Shown here: positions 24,001 through 50,149 of the stretch, in pieces
How positions within the stretch are numbered: position 1 is the first letter of the stretch
Layout of the letters: each line of letters starts with the position of its first letter
Assembly (NCBI RefSeq): GCF_032854445.1
Contig: NC_088300.1
Location: 27,077,608-27,141,607 of the forward strand
DNA length: 64,000 nt
Origin: Liolophura sinensis
Taxonomy: Eukaryota > Mollusca > Polyplacophora > Chitonida > Chitonidae
Reading direction: 5' to 3'
The notes under the pieces: generated by a model
The model's database searches: none
What the model was told of the DNA's origin: nothing
Seen by the model: only the letters and a program-made list of their open reading frames with translations
Program-made: the position numbers and the translations under genes

Positions 24001-26538
24001 CCACCTTGTGACACCACACAGGGTTTGATTCTATTCCACGATGTGACACCACCAAGGTTTGATTCTATTCCACCTTGTGACACCACACACAATTTGATTC
24101 TATTCACCTCATAACAGTATAGCACCACCCAGGCTTTGATTCTATTCCAACTTGTGACACGACCCAGGGTTTGATTCTATTCCACCGTGTGACACCATCC
24201 AGGGTTTGATTCTATTCCACCTTGTGACACCACCCAGGGTTTGATTCTATTCCAATTTGTGACACCACCCAAGGTTTGATTCCATCCCAACTTGTGACAC
24301 CACACAGGGTTTGATTCTATTCCACGATGTGACACCACCAAGGTTTGATTCTATTCCAACTTGTGACACCACCCAGGGTTTGATTCTATTCCAACTTGTG
24401 ACACCACCCAGGCTTTGATTCTATTCCAACTTGTGACACACCCAGGGTTTGATTCTATTCCACCTTGTGACACCATCCAGGGTTTGATTCTATTCCAACT
24501 TGTGACACCACCCAGGCTTTGATTCTATTCCACCTTGTGACACCACACACAATTTGATTCTATTCCCCTCATAACAGTACAGCACCACTCAGGCTTTGAA
24601 TCTATTCCACTTTGTAACAAAATTCAGGGTTTCAATCCTAATACAACTTGAGACACCAGAATCTGAAGTTTGCCACTGAGTTGGGTTATACCCAAGGCCT
24701 TAAAATCACCAATCTTGCCCCTCAGTGAGGAGATAGCCCAAATGTCAGAATGTGTACTGTGTTGTGCCATGTCTGGTGTGTTTGGCATGGCATTCCAGTG
24801 GGGCAGCATTAAAATCTTAATGTTGGCACTGGCCTGCCAGAAGAAAATTTAAATATCATACAATGACTGAAATAATGTTAAAAGCCCCAACCAATTAAAG
24901 AATGAACATCCCGAATCTCACATAAAAAGATGTACACATCCCTCGACCCTGAATGGGTGAGTACTGGATCATCAGTTAAATCAATATTTGCAGTCTTGCA
25001 TCTGATGACTTTGTTGGTCAGACAGCTGAAAAATTTTTCAGATATCATTTAAATACTATGCATGTATCTGGATGAACTTCCTGTAAGAATTTTGAAGTAA
25101 AACACAAACGTTTTTTTTTTTTTTTTTTTTTTTGATTGGTGTTTTACGTACTCAAGAATATTTCACTTATACGACGGCGGCCAGCATTATGGTGGGTGGA
25201 AACCGGGCAGAGCCCGGGGGAAACCCACGACCATCCGCAGGTTGCTGACAGACCTTCTCATGTACGGCCGGAGAGGAAGCCAGCATGAGCTGGACTTGAA
25301 CTCACAGCAACCGCATTGGTGAGAAACTCCTGGGTCATTACGCTGCGCTAGCGCTTTAACCGACTGAGCCACGGAGGCCCCAAAACACAAATGTTAAAAG
25401 AATAAGCAATGGAATGGTATAGAACTGAAATACTGAGTACAAAATTCTTTTCATTTTTCGTATGAAGAGTTTCTACCACTTGTTGATCTGACAATTCCTG
25501 ATATCCCATCCCACAGTAAACACCAAAACATTCTTTATATCAAAAATGCATATCTTGTTTGTTGTACTAGTAACTACATGTAGGCCTAGGCTACACTAAA
25601 TATCGGTGAATTTATATGTTGATAGCAGAGCAAGCAGACATAGAAGATCCAGCACGCAAAGGGAGTGACAATACGTGTAATCGTTGAAATTAGAGCAAGA
25701 TCTTTGTCTGTTGGGTCGTCAGTGTTGAACGTTACTTTGTGGGCGTGACATTTGCTTGGGCGCATCATAATTGTACTTTATCTGTTTTGCAGGATGTCAT
25801 ATGATTGCTTATTGATCAATGGCAACCAAGAATTATTCTGAGACGTATGATAATGCATAATATGCTGATTTATATTTAATTATTTGATTCACATTTTCTT
25901 AAACAATGGAGGCCAGCATTATTGTGGGAAGAAACTGGGTAAACCCCCGAGGAAAATGTACACAAAATTGTCACATGGTTGCTTACAGACTTTCCGACTG
26001 TACGACAAGAGAGGAAGCCAGTATAGGCTGATTTCTAGTGTGCTAAATAAATACCTTCTGCTTTGCTGTGTCTCGCTAAAACTTACACTGCAGCATTTGC
26101 ATCAACAGAACAGTTTTAACTATGATTCTCTTAATTTCTGACACATAGGCCTACTGCAATTTACTGTTTTCGTGTTCATACCAGTTAATTTAAGCCAAAT
26201 ATAATTATCAGAAATCTACACTACAGATAAAGTCACATTAAATTTAATGACAACATTGAACTACAGGAGTTTTGCATACACTACGTGCACTTTTGGTAAA
26301 TGTGTCATATGTTCAATCAAAGGTGATGCAGAAAAGGTCAATCGTGACATGACGTGACATGTCACGTTTTCGACCCCACGCCCAACGCGACAAGAGCTCG
26401 GGGCACTCACGATGGCGTCACACTTGAACTGAAAGTTCAATCTACCTTTGAAACCAACTTTCGCTCATCTTCTGACAAGTCTCTGCGGAGGTGTTGGTAG
26501 CCCTCTGCGCCGAGATTAAATCCAAGATTATTGTTCAT
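17994..26538 (-). CDS. EFCAB11: EFCAB11 orthologue, EF-hand calcium-binding domain protein (six exons)
   Basis: Minus-strand exons 26446-26538, 22149-22244, 21071-21134, 20407-20508, 19459-19549 and 17994-18078 join with all GT-AG introns and consistent phases (0, 0, 1, 1, 2) into 531 bases, 176 residues plus stop; human EFCAB11, as I recall it, has about 163. The match to the human protein runs end to end: DERKLVSK, then DADFKGYLSRED (human DEDHKGYLSRED), FDTHCRGFL, KVAPHLP and DQDADGRVSFRDF. EF-hand 1 (37-48) is partly degenerate with Lys at position 5. The third loop (116-127) has lost acidic ligands. The last loop (152-163) is canonical except Asp for Glu at position 12. The family is a small calmodulin-like protein of poorly known function. 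The start is the first ATG before the conserved block. The gene lies head to head with FBXO11. Confidence 0.95.
19459..19549 (-). CDS. EFCAB11: EFCAB11 coding exon 5
   Basis: Residues 119-148 plus two bases. Acceptor CTTTAG|GTC, donor TTCCG|GTAAGT. CRGFLIREDVQRIFSKVAPH is followed by LPPVTVDTAF, as in the human third EF-hand and following helix. Confidence 0.95.
19618..19780. repeat. 24-base tandem repeat in EFCAB11 intron 4
   Basis: Six copies of ATGGCCGAACTAGTAAACC plus TATCT. Because 24 is divisible by three, the plus strand reads as MAELVNLS repeats inside a 75-residue frame. It is antisense within an intron and shows no other coding sign. Confidence 0.9.
20407..20508 (-). CDS. EFCAB11: EFCAB11 coding exon 4
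   Basis: Residues 85-118 plus one base. Acceptor ATTTTAG|GTC, donor ACACT|GTGAGT. GLTLEEF is followed by a Glu/Asp-rich helix (AEQDEDEVIRETFLAFDTH) aligning with human RNEVRHIFTAFDTY. Confidence 0.93.
21071..21134 (-). CDS. EFCAB11: EFCAB11 coding exon 3
   Basis: Residues 64-84 plus one base. Acceptor GTTTCAG|TCA, donor CATG|GTTAGT. SEVDSLIL matches human IEVDSVM; the rest (RYGGTQTDDGPHH) is divergent. Confidence 0.9.
21340..21605 (-). mobile_element. SINE family A, full-length copy in EFCAB11 intron 2
   Basis: Minus-strand copy with the tail at left (TATTTATTATTTGATTAG), GCCGTACTCAAGAATATTTC, GGAAGCCAGC-type body (here AAAAGCCAGCATGAGC) and the tRNA-like head complement CTAACCAACTGAGCCACGGA at right. 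Confidence 0.92.
21645..21850 (-). mobile_element. Decayed SINE family A copy
   Basis: TGATTGATTATTTGATT tail, TTTTATGCTGTATTCAAGCA, GGTGGAGAAACCAGGCAAAA and GACAGGCTGCTCTGAG match family A with many changes. It starts 40 bases after a well-preserved copy in the same orientation. Confidence 0.6.
22149..22244 (-). CDS. EFCAB11: EFCAB11 coding exon 2 (EF-hand 1)
   Basis: Residues 32-63, both ends phase 0. Acceptor TTTCAG|GTG, donor AAG|GTGATT. It encodes VFYMCDADFKGYLSRED and IKVAFIELFGFKPCK, very close to the human first EF-hand. Confidence 0.97.
22430..24620. repeat. 35-base minisatellite in EFCAB11 intron 1
   Basis: About 60 copies of a unit built from TTTGATTCTATTCCACCTTG and TGACACCACCCAGGG (35 bases; for example GATTC at 22621 and 22656). 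Variants CCAACTTG, CACACAGG and CACCCACGG mix along the array. A longer variant, CATAACAGTACAGCACCACC, is inserted at 23419, 23531, 23643 and 23755, exactly 112 bases apart, and more widely elsewhere. Minus-strand frames (GGIESNCVWC...) are repeat shadows. Confidence 0.97.
24668..24905 (+). mobile_element. SINE-like element, family C (diverged)
   Basis: TGTGCCATGTCTGGTGTGTT, GGCATGGCATTCCAGTGGGG, CAGCATTAAAATC, CTGCCAGAAGAAAAT, CATACAATGACTGAAATAAT and GTTAAAAGCCCCAA follow the same order as the copy at 13660. Confidence 0.7.
25110..25381 (-). mobile_element. SINE family A, full-length copy in EFCAB11 intron 1
   Basis: A poly-T tail (about 22 T) at left, GATTGGTGTTTTACGTACTC, AAGAATATTTCACTTATACG, GCGGCCAGCATTATGGTGGG, CCATCCGCAGGTTGCTGACA, AGGAAGCCAGCATGAGC, GGACTTGAACTCACAGC and the head complement AACCGACTGAGCCACGGAGG. 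One of the best preserved copies here. Confidence 0.95.
25885..26040 (-). mobile_element. Decayed SINE family A copy
   Basis: AGGCCAGCATTATTGTGGGA, GAAACTGGGTAAACCCCCGA, TGGTTGCTTACAGACTTTCC, GTACGACAAGAGAGGAAGCC follow the family order with many substitutions; the head is lost. Confidence 0.7.
26353..26366. promoter_or_regulatory. Perfect 14-base palindrome near the divergent promoter
   Basis: CGTGACATGTCACG, immediately preceded by TGACATGA, giving TGACGTGACATGTCACG with a CRE-like TGACGTGA. It lies in EFCAB11 intron 1, 80 bases past the exon 1 donor. A role as a factor site is inferred from symmetry only. Confidence 0.4.
26446..26538 (-). CDS. EFCAB11: EFCAB11 coding exon 1
   Basis: Residues 1-31. 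ATG at 26538-26536 begins MNNNLGFNLGAEGYQHLRRD. Donor AAG|GTAGAT, phase 0. It ends in LSEDERKLVSK, which aligns with the human segment just before EF-hand 1. Confidence 0.93.
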
Positions 26539-26801
26539 ATTTCGCGGTTCTTATGTCCTTAAATCTCCACTAACTCAACACAAAACTCTTTCTCCATCCC
26601 TGAGTGTGACACACTGGAATTTGTAGGCAATCCCTGACAGTTACACCCATTGGGCAGAATGTGCACGTGACTCGTATTAAGCATTATGATTGGTAGCTCT
26701 TTTGTAAATGAAAACAGTGCAGAAGCAAAATGGCGACGATGTAAGTAGATTTCCACTGGCTGTGGAACAAGAAACGAGGAACTCGACAGATTCAGACAAA
26801 A
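26539..26801. promoter_or_regulatory. Bidirectional promoter between EFCAB11 and FBXO11
   Basis: The 263 bases between the two start codons must hold both 5' UTRs and the promoter. Visible elements: inverted CCAAT boxes (ATTGG) at 26649-26653 and 26689-26693, an E-box CACGTG at 26664-26669, and a YY1-like AAAATGGCGAC at about 26727-26737. No TATA box is seen on either strand. The ATGGCG site is also a four-codon upstream reading frame (MATM, stop at 26742-26744), in frame with the FBXO11 start. Confidence 0.75.
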
Positions 26802-42773
<15,972 letters not shown>

Positions 42774-45700
42774 TTACCTCCCTTGGCTGGCATTTTTTTA
42801 ACAACCAGAGTATTTCTTACACAATGCATACAGTATATTATTGTGCTGTGTTAACCTAGAAATGCTGACGGATTATCAGTTCCTGTGTTAGGTCTGTTCA
42901 TCACCACAGTCCGGAGAGGCCTGCTGAAATCTTGAGTGTATAATACACGGATAAGTGCAGGCCAAAATTGTTCACTTGGCCAGTCTTGTGGGCTACTACT
43001 CCAAGTACTGAACACAAGGCATGGAGAACACCATTCACCTGTATAATCCAGTTCACAAAAATCACACCCACTTGCCCATTGGGTCACCACAACCCACTTT
43101 ACACCAAAGGATTGCTGTCAAATTTGTTTTTCTACTCTGATGATTATTGTGCTTCATATTGACCATTTTGAAAGGAATGTCTGTGTCATTGCCATAGGTT
43201 ACAAAGTTATCTCCCTTGCTTCTGCACACTGCAGTGTTTTGTAGGAGCGAGGTGTTCCAAAGTCAGAGCTGCAGGCACTGATCACTGTCTGGTCTCAAGA
43301 GATGTGCCTCAATCTGCATGCAGCACTTGTTATTGTGTCTTTCCTAACAGTTTGCAGCCAGAATTGTTCTGCAGCATAGGAACAGATGTAGACTTCATTC
43401 GTTTGATAAAAACAAAAATCAATTCCGCAGCCAAAATTTAGTTGTAGTCACCTCATAATTGCAAAGTATATATTATTATTATTATTATATAATTATTATT
43501 ATTCTTATTATGTTTATTTAATAGTGATATTCAGCGCTAACCACATATAAATGTTGTCAAGTCACATTGTTTTGTACAGTCCTCAGATACTTCGCTGTCA
43601 CAGGTATTGGAACTGCCACTGAAAATGTTGTTTTGTATAAAACTGTAGCTGAGAGTGCTGCTATGGTTTAACAAATGTTTTTATTTTGTATATTAAAGGG
43701 ACTGAGTGTGGTACATATGTGGGAATGGAAACACATACATACATTGTACATAACTGAATCATCTTATGGGTGCGAGTGTACTTGTTGTCTGTTGTTGTTG
43801 TTGTATATATTTACATATATAGTCATAGGTTAAGTTCTACATAGTTGCTCTTCCCCCATCAAATGGTCTCAGTTCATTATTGCACAGATTTGCTCCTGGA
43901 TAACCTCTGCCTTCCAGACCCCACACAACATGCATGAATTTGTGAAACCAGTGTCAAACTAGTTATATTGATGCTTGAATGAATTTGTGTGAGAATGCAG
44001 AGGACAAAAGGTTATGTTCACAAATTTTCAGAGATGCATAATCTCATCCAAATTGGCCTATGTTTTGTTAAAGCGTGGTCCTGTTACTGATGCTAAGTTA
44101 CATAGTTGGGCTTTGTCTAAAAAGACTGAATGCATGATACATTGAACTTTACATTCTGCAGTAAAGTTTGTTTATAGGTCACTGCCTATTAGAATTTGTC
44201 AAATACCATCAGCCTGGTCACTGTCAAGGTTCATCTGTGCCTAAGGGACATTAGGTGGTATGCAGGTTAAGTTCCCAGGAGGAGATAACTCTGTAGCTTA
44301 GAACAGCTCATTTCTTCCCAACCCATCTTGTAAATTGTATGTTATGCCCTAGTTGTTCCTTGTTTAGAGAATTATACAAATTTATATATATAGATGATAT
44401 ATATATATATAGTTTATATATATATATATATATGTAAAGGTGGTGTTGATAGGATTCTTCATAAGTTGGAATGGTGTATTGGTTTATACTGCATTCAGAA
44501 ACAAACTTCAGAGGCTTATTTTCACTGCTATCATCAGACACATCCAGGATATCATACTAGGGTCAACCGTTTCTGCCAACCAGTTAAATGTGACTTCTCT
44601 ATGAAACATTTCCAGTACATGGTTGAATCACCATATAACATCCCTCCCCATTTCTGTTGTGGCTGTTAATCTGTTCAGTTCTGTTGTGTTGAAATGATAA
44701 TGAAAGTATCATCATGCATTGAAAATAACAAAATTGAATTGTGCTTGTAAAGACTTAAGTGAAAAACACGTCTGCTTGGAGAAAATTAAACCAAGGTTCT
44801 GTTCAAAGTTCTGTTCACAGTTCATCAACTAGTTCTGTACTACAATGAAGCTGTAGTGACTACAGTAATACATGTACTGTACATGCTTTTGGTTGTTGTT
44901 GTGGAGATACTTTGTGGTAGTGGAAATAAGCCTTTAAGTTTGCATCTTTCAGCTACATGTTTTAAGTACTAGTATTCTGTTGGTTTAACTTCAGCGATGC
45001 TTGTTACTTTTTTGCTGAATCACTGCTGCTGTTGAAAATTATATAGTGCGAGAAGATGTTAGAAGAATGAAGGAATTTGCACTTGGAATGAAGTACAAAT
45101 GCTGTGTACTACGTATACATGGAAGGATAGAGATTATCAGCAAATATTGTTAGGGCACAGTTAAGGCATATTATTTTTCAGATATAATACAAGTCCATTA
45201 AGAATCCAATGAGGCTGGAGAGTAAAAGGAAGAATAAATGAGGATCCCATCCATGCACATTGATTTACATGTAAATACTCAATATGCAGCTGCTTTTGAT
45301 AAAACTGCCATTTTTCTTTTTTTTTTTTCATAATATTAGTAATAACTTGCCACAAAATATCTAGTCTGTCTTGTTGAAAAAGGTCTTGTTAGACTTTGAG
45401 GGATCCAGTACTTGCAGTTACATGTATGTTGAGAAAACTGTCAAATTTGCAGTCGTACCAAATACAGACAGACCACCTGTAGAATGATATGACCTTTGTA
45501 ATTGTGGCATATTTTCTTCATGTAGACATTTGAGACATGTCAGAAGATAAAAACCGATGGTATGATGTAGTTGATATACTTGTCCAAGGTGGCTTAAAAG
45601 ATGGTTTTGTAAACATTGCCTTCTGGTTTAAGAAAGGATATCCCTGATTGCCTTCTGGTTTGAGAAAGGATATCCGTGACGTCAGCTTAATTCATTGAGG

Positions 45701-46780
45701 GTAGGCGTATGTCTGAGTTCGTATGAGTTTTTTTTGTGTGTGTGTGCTGTTGTTCATAAGGTGTAACAACCAGTCTTACATACATGTAGAAGGGCTAGAA
45801 TGTACTGCTGTCAACATCCCCTTTTAATTGTCTTGCTAGAATGCTTTTCAACAAGTGATGTCTGGTGTTTGAAAAGCTGTCAATTCAATGTGCTGGTTTT
45901 CACAACTGTTTTTGATACATCTTTTTTTATTGTTCCAAATTTCAAAGGCTCTCGATTTTTTTATCATTTGTACCCTAGTGCTATTTGATACTTGCCTATT
46001 CTCACTATGGAATCTATACAAAGAGGCCAAAGATGATATGGTTGGAGTACAGTACAATGAATGTCAAAGATGAGCATGTCACATTTATATATATCAAGAT
46101 TTCTTCATGAACTGTTTACTCAGAGTTTGTTAATAATCCCAGACGCCTGCAAGTCACTGAAAAATCTTTAGATGTTTTTTGATGTTGTGAAGTGAGATGA
46201 AAACGAAACGTCCTTTAACTCAGCTGGGCATTTATTTATTTTTTTTCTTTTCTGTGTGTGGTCTTGTGTTAGGGACATTTGTCAGATATCATTCTTTTTG
46301 TAACAAGACTGAGTTTTTGTTACAAGACTAGTTTGCTCAAAGCCTGAGTACTTCTCCAGTCCACTGATAAAGCTTCTGTCAGTGAAAGTATTTTGCAATT
46401 CATAATCACATTATGTCTGCATTTTTTATTTCCTGTTTAAATTCAGTTTTTCACCTCCGTTGAACAATTGCATGTCGTTGGGTTTACAAAAACCACAGTC
46501 TGTAGGATTTATAATATCTGTGTATCTCCACTGTGCATGTATCCTCATTATGTTTGCACGAATTAACGTCCCAGCTGGTATTTTTGACAAAACCTATACC
46601 TGAACAGTGTACAATTCTACCAGAGGTTCAGAAATACATGTTGAACGTAGACACTTTGTTATGTTGTACTTGTGGAAGATTTCCACCATGTGGAATAAAG
46701 ACATTTATTATGAAACATGCACATACTGTATTCAGTATTCCTTGGGAATTGGTACTTGTACTTATAATAATAAAATAAAA
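42774..46780 (+). other. FBXO11: Probable long 3' UTR of FBXO11
   Basis: Four kilobases without any recognisable coding frame, AT-rich, with AT-type microsatellites at about 43470-43510 and 44383-44434. Poly(A) signal candidates are AATAAA at 45233-45238, 46693-46698 and the double AATAAAATAAAA at 46768-46779. The last is the strongest, and intergenic SINE territory begins within 300 bases. The extent is inferred. Confidence 0.4.
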
Positions 46781-47076
46781 GCAATGTCCACTATGCGTAC
46801 AAGAGCTAGTGGTCTGACCAAAGGCACTCTACATTGTTTGGCCAATGAGAGATTCCTACAATATTAACTATTAACCATAAGTCTTTCTTATTTGCTTGGT
46901 TCAGTTGTTGAATCTTTTACTACAACTCCATCCTCGTGACCAGTTGACAACAATGTTCAGGTGGAATCAACTGTAGTGCCAAGGCATGATGCTGCCCCAT
47001 AGCTCCTCATGGAACTGTTATTCTACGGTTCTCTTTACGCTTGAGTTCTTCCTTCCGTTAACCTAACAGCCATCAT

Positions 47077-47341
47077 GGAGCCTCCGTGGCTCAGTTGGTT
47101 AGCGCGCTAGCGCAGCTTAATGACCCAGGAGTCTCTCAAGAATGCGGTCGCTGTGAGTTCAAGTCCAGCTCATGCTGGCTTCCTCTCCGGCCGTACGTGG
47201 AAAGGTCTGCAGCAACCTGCAGATGGTTGTGGGTTTCCCCCTGGTTCTGCCCAGTTTCCACCAACCATAATGCTGGCTGCCGTCGTATAAGTGAAATATT
47301 CTTGAGTACGGCGTAAAACACCAATTAAATAAATAAAAAAA
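47077..47341 (+). mobile_element. SINE family A, full length (best copy)
   Basis: A complete order can be read: head GAGCCTCCGTGGCTCAGTTG (A-box-like), TAATGACCCAGGAGTCTCTC, B-box-like GTGAGTTCAAGTCCAGCTCA, TGCTGGCTTCCTCTCCGGCC, GGATGGT-type block (AGATGGTTGTGGGTTTCCCC), CATAATGCTGGCTGCCGTCG, TATTCTTGAGTACGGCGTAA and AATAAATAAAAAAA. No internal poly-T run that would stop RNA polymerase III in the head. Confidence 0.95.
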
Positions 47342-47344
47342 CAG

Positions 47345-48940
47345 CCATCATATTTTCTCTATGATGAGTATGCGTGAAACCTAGTGACTTTTGAGTAAAA
47401 AATGACATAATTAAAAACCGGGACTTTCCTGTAGAATGGACGACAAGGCATAATAAGATGGAAGAGATTGGAAATCAAAAAAAAAACTTATGTCACTGAA
47501 AATACCGTCCCAAATTCCCAATGTGATCAATACATAAATCCAAAGCGTTTAAGCAGTCAGAAGATTAGTTATGTCAAAAGTCGCGAAACCCAACCCTGAT
47601 CTGTAATTTGTCATGGCGAAACCACACACCAACTTTCAATTTAGTATGACAAAGTACGGAAAACTTGAAGTCCAAAACAAGACAAAAACGTTCATAAATG
47701 GTGAAACCATGTACCAAGTTTCATTTCAAGATGTTGAACTGCTGTAAAAAAAAAATGCGGAAAACTGTTAACAGGCTGACAGAGGATTGGTAAACCTTTA
47801 TTGTCCCCTTCGTTTTCGATAAAGAAAAGCTAATGTCTAGTTTTTAACACGACGCAATTTATGAGGTGAGGTTCTTTGGATCGCGTGTAGGCCTAATGCC
47901 AAAGCATGCAAGGATGTATACCTCCATTGTTAAAGCAATACAAATACTAACGTGAAGTATGCGTCAGATGAAAGACCATTATACACTGTTCACAAAAATA
48001 GTTCGAATTATTTATTATGTTTTTTTCTTTCTTGAATCTTTTCAAACTAGTAAAATGCACTTGAATTTTACGGTGGGTTTTACTGAGCATAATTGGACGA
48101 GGGACGCCAGATCAGGCTTTTGCCACTTAAAGGGGTTCAGAATCGACGCTGATTCGCTAACAGTGGAAATAGGGTTTTCTGGGTAAACCATGCAGCCTTT
48201 GTCTCGCTTGAATAAACCTGCCTTGTCCAAAATTCAGCTTAGGCTAGGCAGAACCGTGTCATTCCTATCTCTCACACCAGCTAATCACACCTGCTTTGAG
48301 TTATCGATATCAACACTAGAGTTTTGTGGGGCATTTCACGATGGTGTCTCCTTGTAATAGGTTGACTAGAATGTTATGCCATTGATATAGGGGGGCTCCA
48401 CCTTGTGACATTATGGTCTCAAGCTACAGAAGATCCGAGGTGAACCGATAACGATGGTCCAAATACAGCTGTACATAGGGCTTTCTAATCAGTGTTACTT
48501 TAAGACATTCAGAAACTCTCACAGACTCATTCTTTTGTAACGTTTGCTCCATTACCAGGACCGTTGGTCCAGTCGGTACTGTGGATCAGTGAGGTCGAAT
48601 CCAGCTACCGGTGGTTCTGAAGCGACTTCAGGTCAGGAAGTCGTCATCGTCATGTGACTAAACTATCCTTGCGCATATATAAATCATACACATCAGTTTC
48701 TTACAGTCTCATGCGATTTAGACCGGCCCACGCTATACCATAGAAGCGTCCCAAATTCAGTTGGCAGAGTTAACACCTCAATTAAAGAAACCACGGCGGT
48801 TAGCATTATGGTGGGAATAAACCGTACAGAGACCGGGTGAAACCGACACGACCATACACAGTAGCACCGCAACTCCCCACTCACAGCGTCGACTTTACCG
48901 ATGTAAACCAAAGGGACTTGTAGGATCCCGTATAGATAAT
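47345..48940. other. No gene seen
   Basis: Unique DNA with weak frames only. A tRNA-like relic at about 48555-48665 (GTCGAATCCAG resembles a B box, then GTCATCGTCATGTGAC) and a family A relic in minus orientation at about 48785-48855 (GGTTAGCATTATGGTGGGAA) are the only recognisable pieces. Confidence 0.5.
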
Positions 48941-48946
48941 GAACTT

Positions 48947-48973
48947 GGGGGGGGGGGGGGGGGGGGGGGGGGG
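48947..48973. repeat. Poly-G run of 27
   Basis: Twenty-seven uninterrupted G. Probable G-quadruplex former and a place where read length is unreliable. Confidence 0.9.
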
Positions 48974-49373
48974 CATATTCTGCATATGAAAGTTTCTGTA
49001 ATTTCAAACATGTATCCTCAGAATTAATACCAGTCTCATCAGATGATTCGCTTAATTAAATTTCATTATAATTAATGTCAGTCATGAGCTTTATATACAC
49101 ACCGGCAAAGACCTTTGAAGTCTTTATTGCCGTTATACTTACAAATTATGTAGTTCCCTTGAGTAATATATCGTTTCAAGTGTTGGAACTAATCTATGCG
49201 AATAGTGCATGTGTGTAAACTTATATAGTGGGATCCTGTCCTGAAAAGAGATCTTTTACCATTTCTTTTTCTTTGCTGACACTTCCTCCTATATGGACAT
49301 TTCTGCCTGTGGACAACTTGATTGTATACAGCTAAGAGGAATTGTCCGAAGAGGAAAAATGTTTTGGGGCCAG

Positions 49374-49562
49374 TGAGGGACACAAGGTCACGGGAGTTCC
49401 GCGTGGAGGCGCTCGCGTATATACCGGAAGTTGGAGTTAGAACCCTAGCGATACGCGGCCTTCGCGAATGAGCGTTGGGCGGATGAAGCGTTTTGCTAAC
49501 CCAAGCCTCCGTTATATGCGCGAGCGCCTCCACGCGGAACTCGCGTGAACTCGTGTACCTCA
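49374..49562. mobile_element. Fold-back (long palindromic) element
   Basis: A 189-base imperfect palindrome. A perfect 24-base core arm lies at 49394-49417 and 49519-49542 (GAGTTCCGCGTGGAGGCGCT and four more bases, and its complement). Outside the core the arms still pair (TGAGGGACACAAG with TGAGGTACACGAG), and inside too (TATATACCGGAAGTTGGAGT with CATATAACGGAGGCTTGGGT). It is strikingly GC-rich in AT-rich surroundings. Probably a non-autonomous fold-back or MITE insertion. The minus-strand frame across it is a by-product. Confidence 0.8.
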
Positions 49563-49647
49563 TAGTCCCTATATGGAAAATGCTATAGATCCTCTCCGGA
49601 CATACCTGATTTTAAAACATTTATAGCGTGTAATACATTCAAAGGAA

Positions 49648-49815
49648 AGAGGTGAGGATTTAGTAGTGGCTCAATGGCTCATATCTTGAACGGCTTGCTC
49701 CCTGCGACTATCATACTTTTGATAATAGCGTGTAGGCCTATACATTATGAGGAAGTGGGTGAGGGTGTGGATCATTGGCTCATATCTTGAACGGTTAGCT
49801 CACCGCGAATACTGC
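49648..49815. repeat. Direct duplication of about 105 bases
   Basis: GGTGAGGATTTAGTAGTGGC / GGTGAGGGTGTGGATCATTGG, then GGCTCATATCTTGAACGG and GCTC(C/A)C(T/C)GCGA occur twice, about 105 bases apart. Confidence 0.7.
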
Positions 49816-50149
49816 TGCTCCGGCTGCAGCTTTAAGTGAACAGATTTGTCAGATACCATGGAAAAGGTTAATTGCTTTCTCTGTACTATCCGGTTTCTTC
49901 CACCTATAAATCCACCATACAAGTGTTAGGTTCTCGAGCACGGCGTTAAACACAATGAATGGATGAATCGATCAATCAGTCATTATCATGAGAAAACTTT
50001 ACGAGAGATTGTAAGTGAGAGTTCCTGCGTAAAAGAAACAAAAAGTATATGTATATAGACTCCATGAAGTCCCGTTCAAGCATTATGATTTCTCTTGACA
50101 ACTCCTACCCCTCACTCAAAATTTTTCTTTTTTTTATATATGAGTGATA

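Noticed and set aside
22602-24128. Minus-strand Trp/Cys repeat peptides (GGIESNCVWC)
   Set aside because: Products of the 35-base minisatellite in three shifted frames.
47090-47165. A tRNA gene at 47090-47165
   Set aside because: A- and B-box-like motifs are present, but the sequence is the head of a dispersed SINE and does not fold as a cloverleaf by eye.
47086-47316. 76-residue frame MAQLVSALAQLNDPGVSQEC
   Set aside because: Lies entirely in a SINE family A copy; the related frames at 21341-21595 and 25187-25390 come from other copies on the opposite strand.
48947-48973. Telomere-like or origin signal at the poly-G run
   Set aside because: A homopolymer with no TTAGGG repeats or other origin features.
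49189-49563. 124-residue minus-strand frame
   Set aside because: Its GC-rich half is the fold-back element; no recognised domain.
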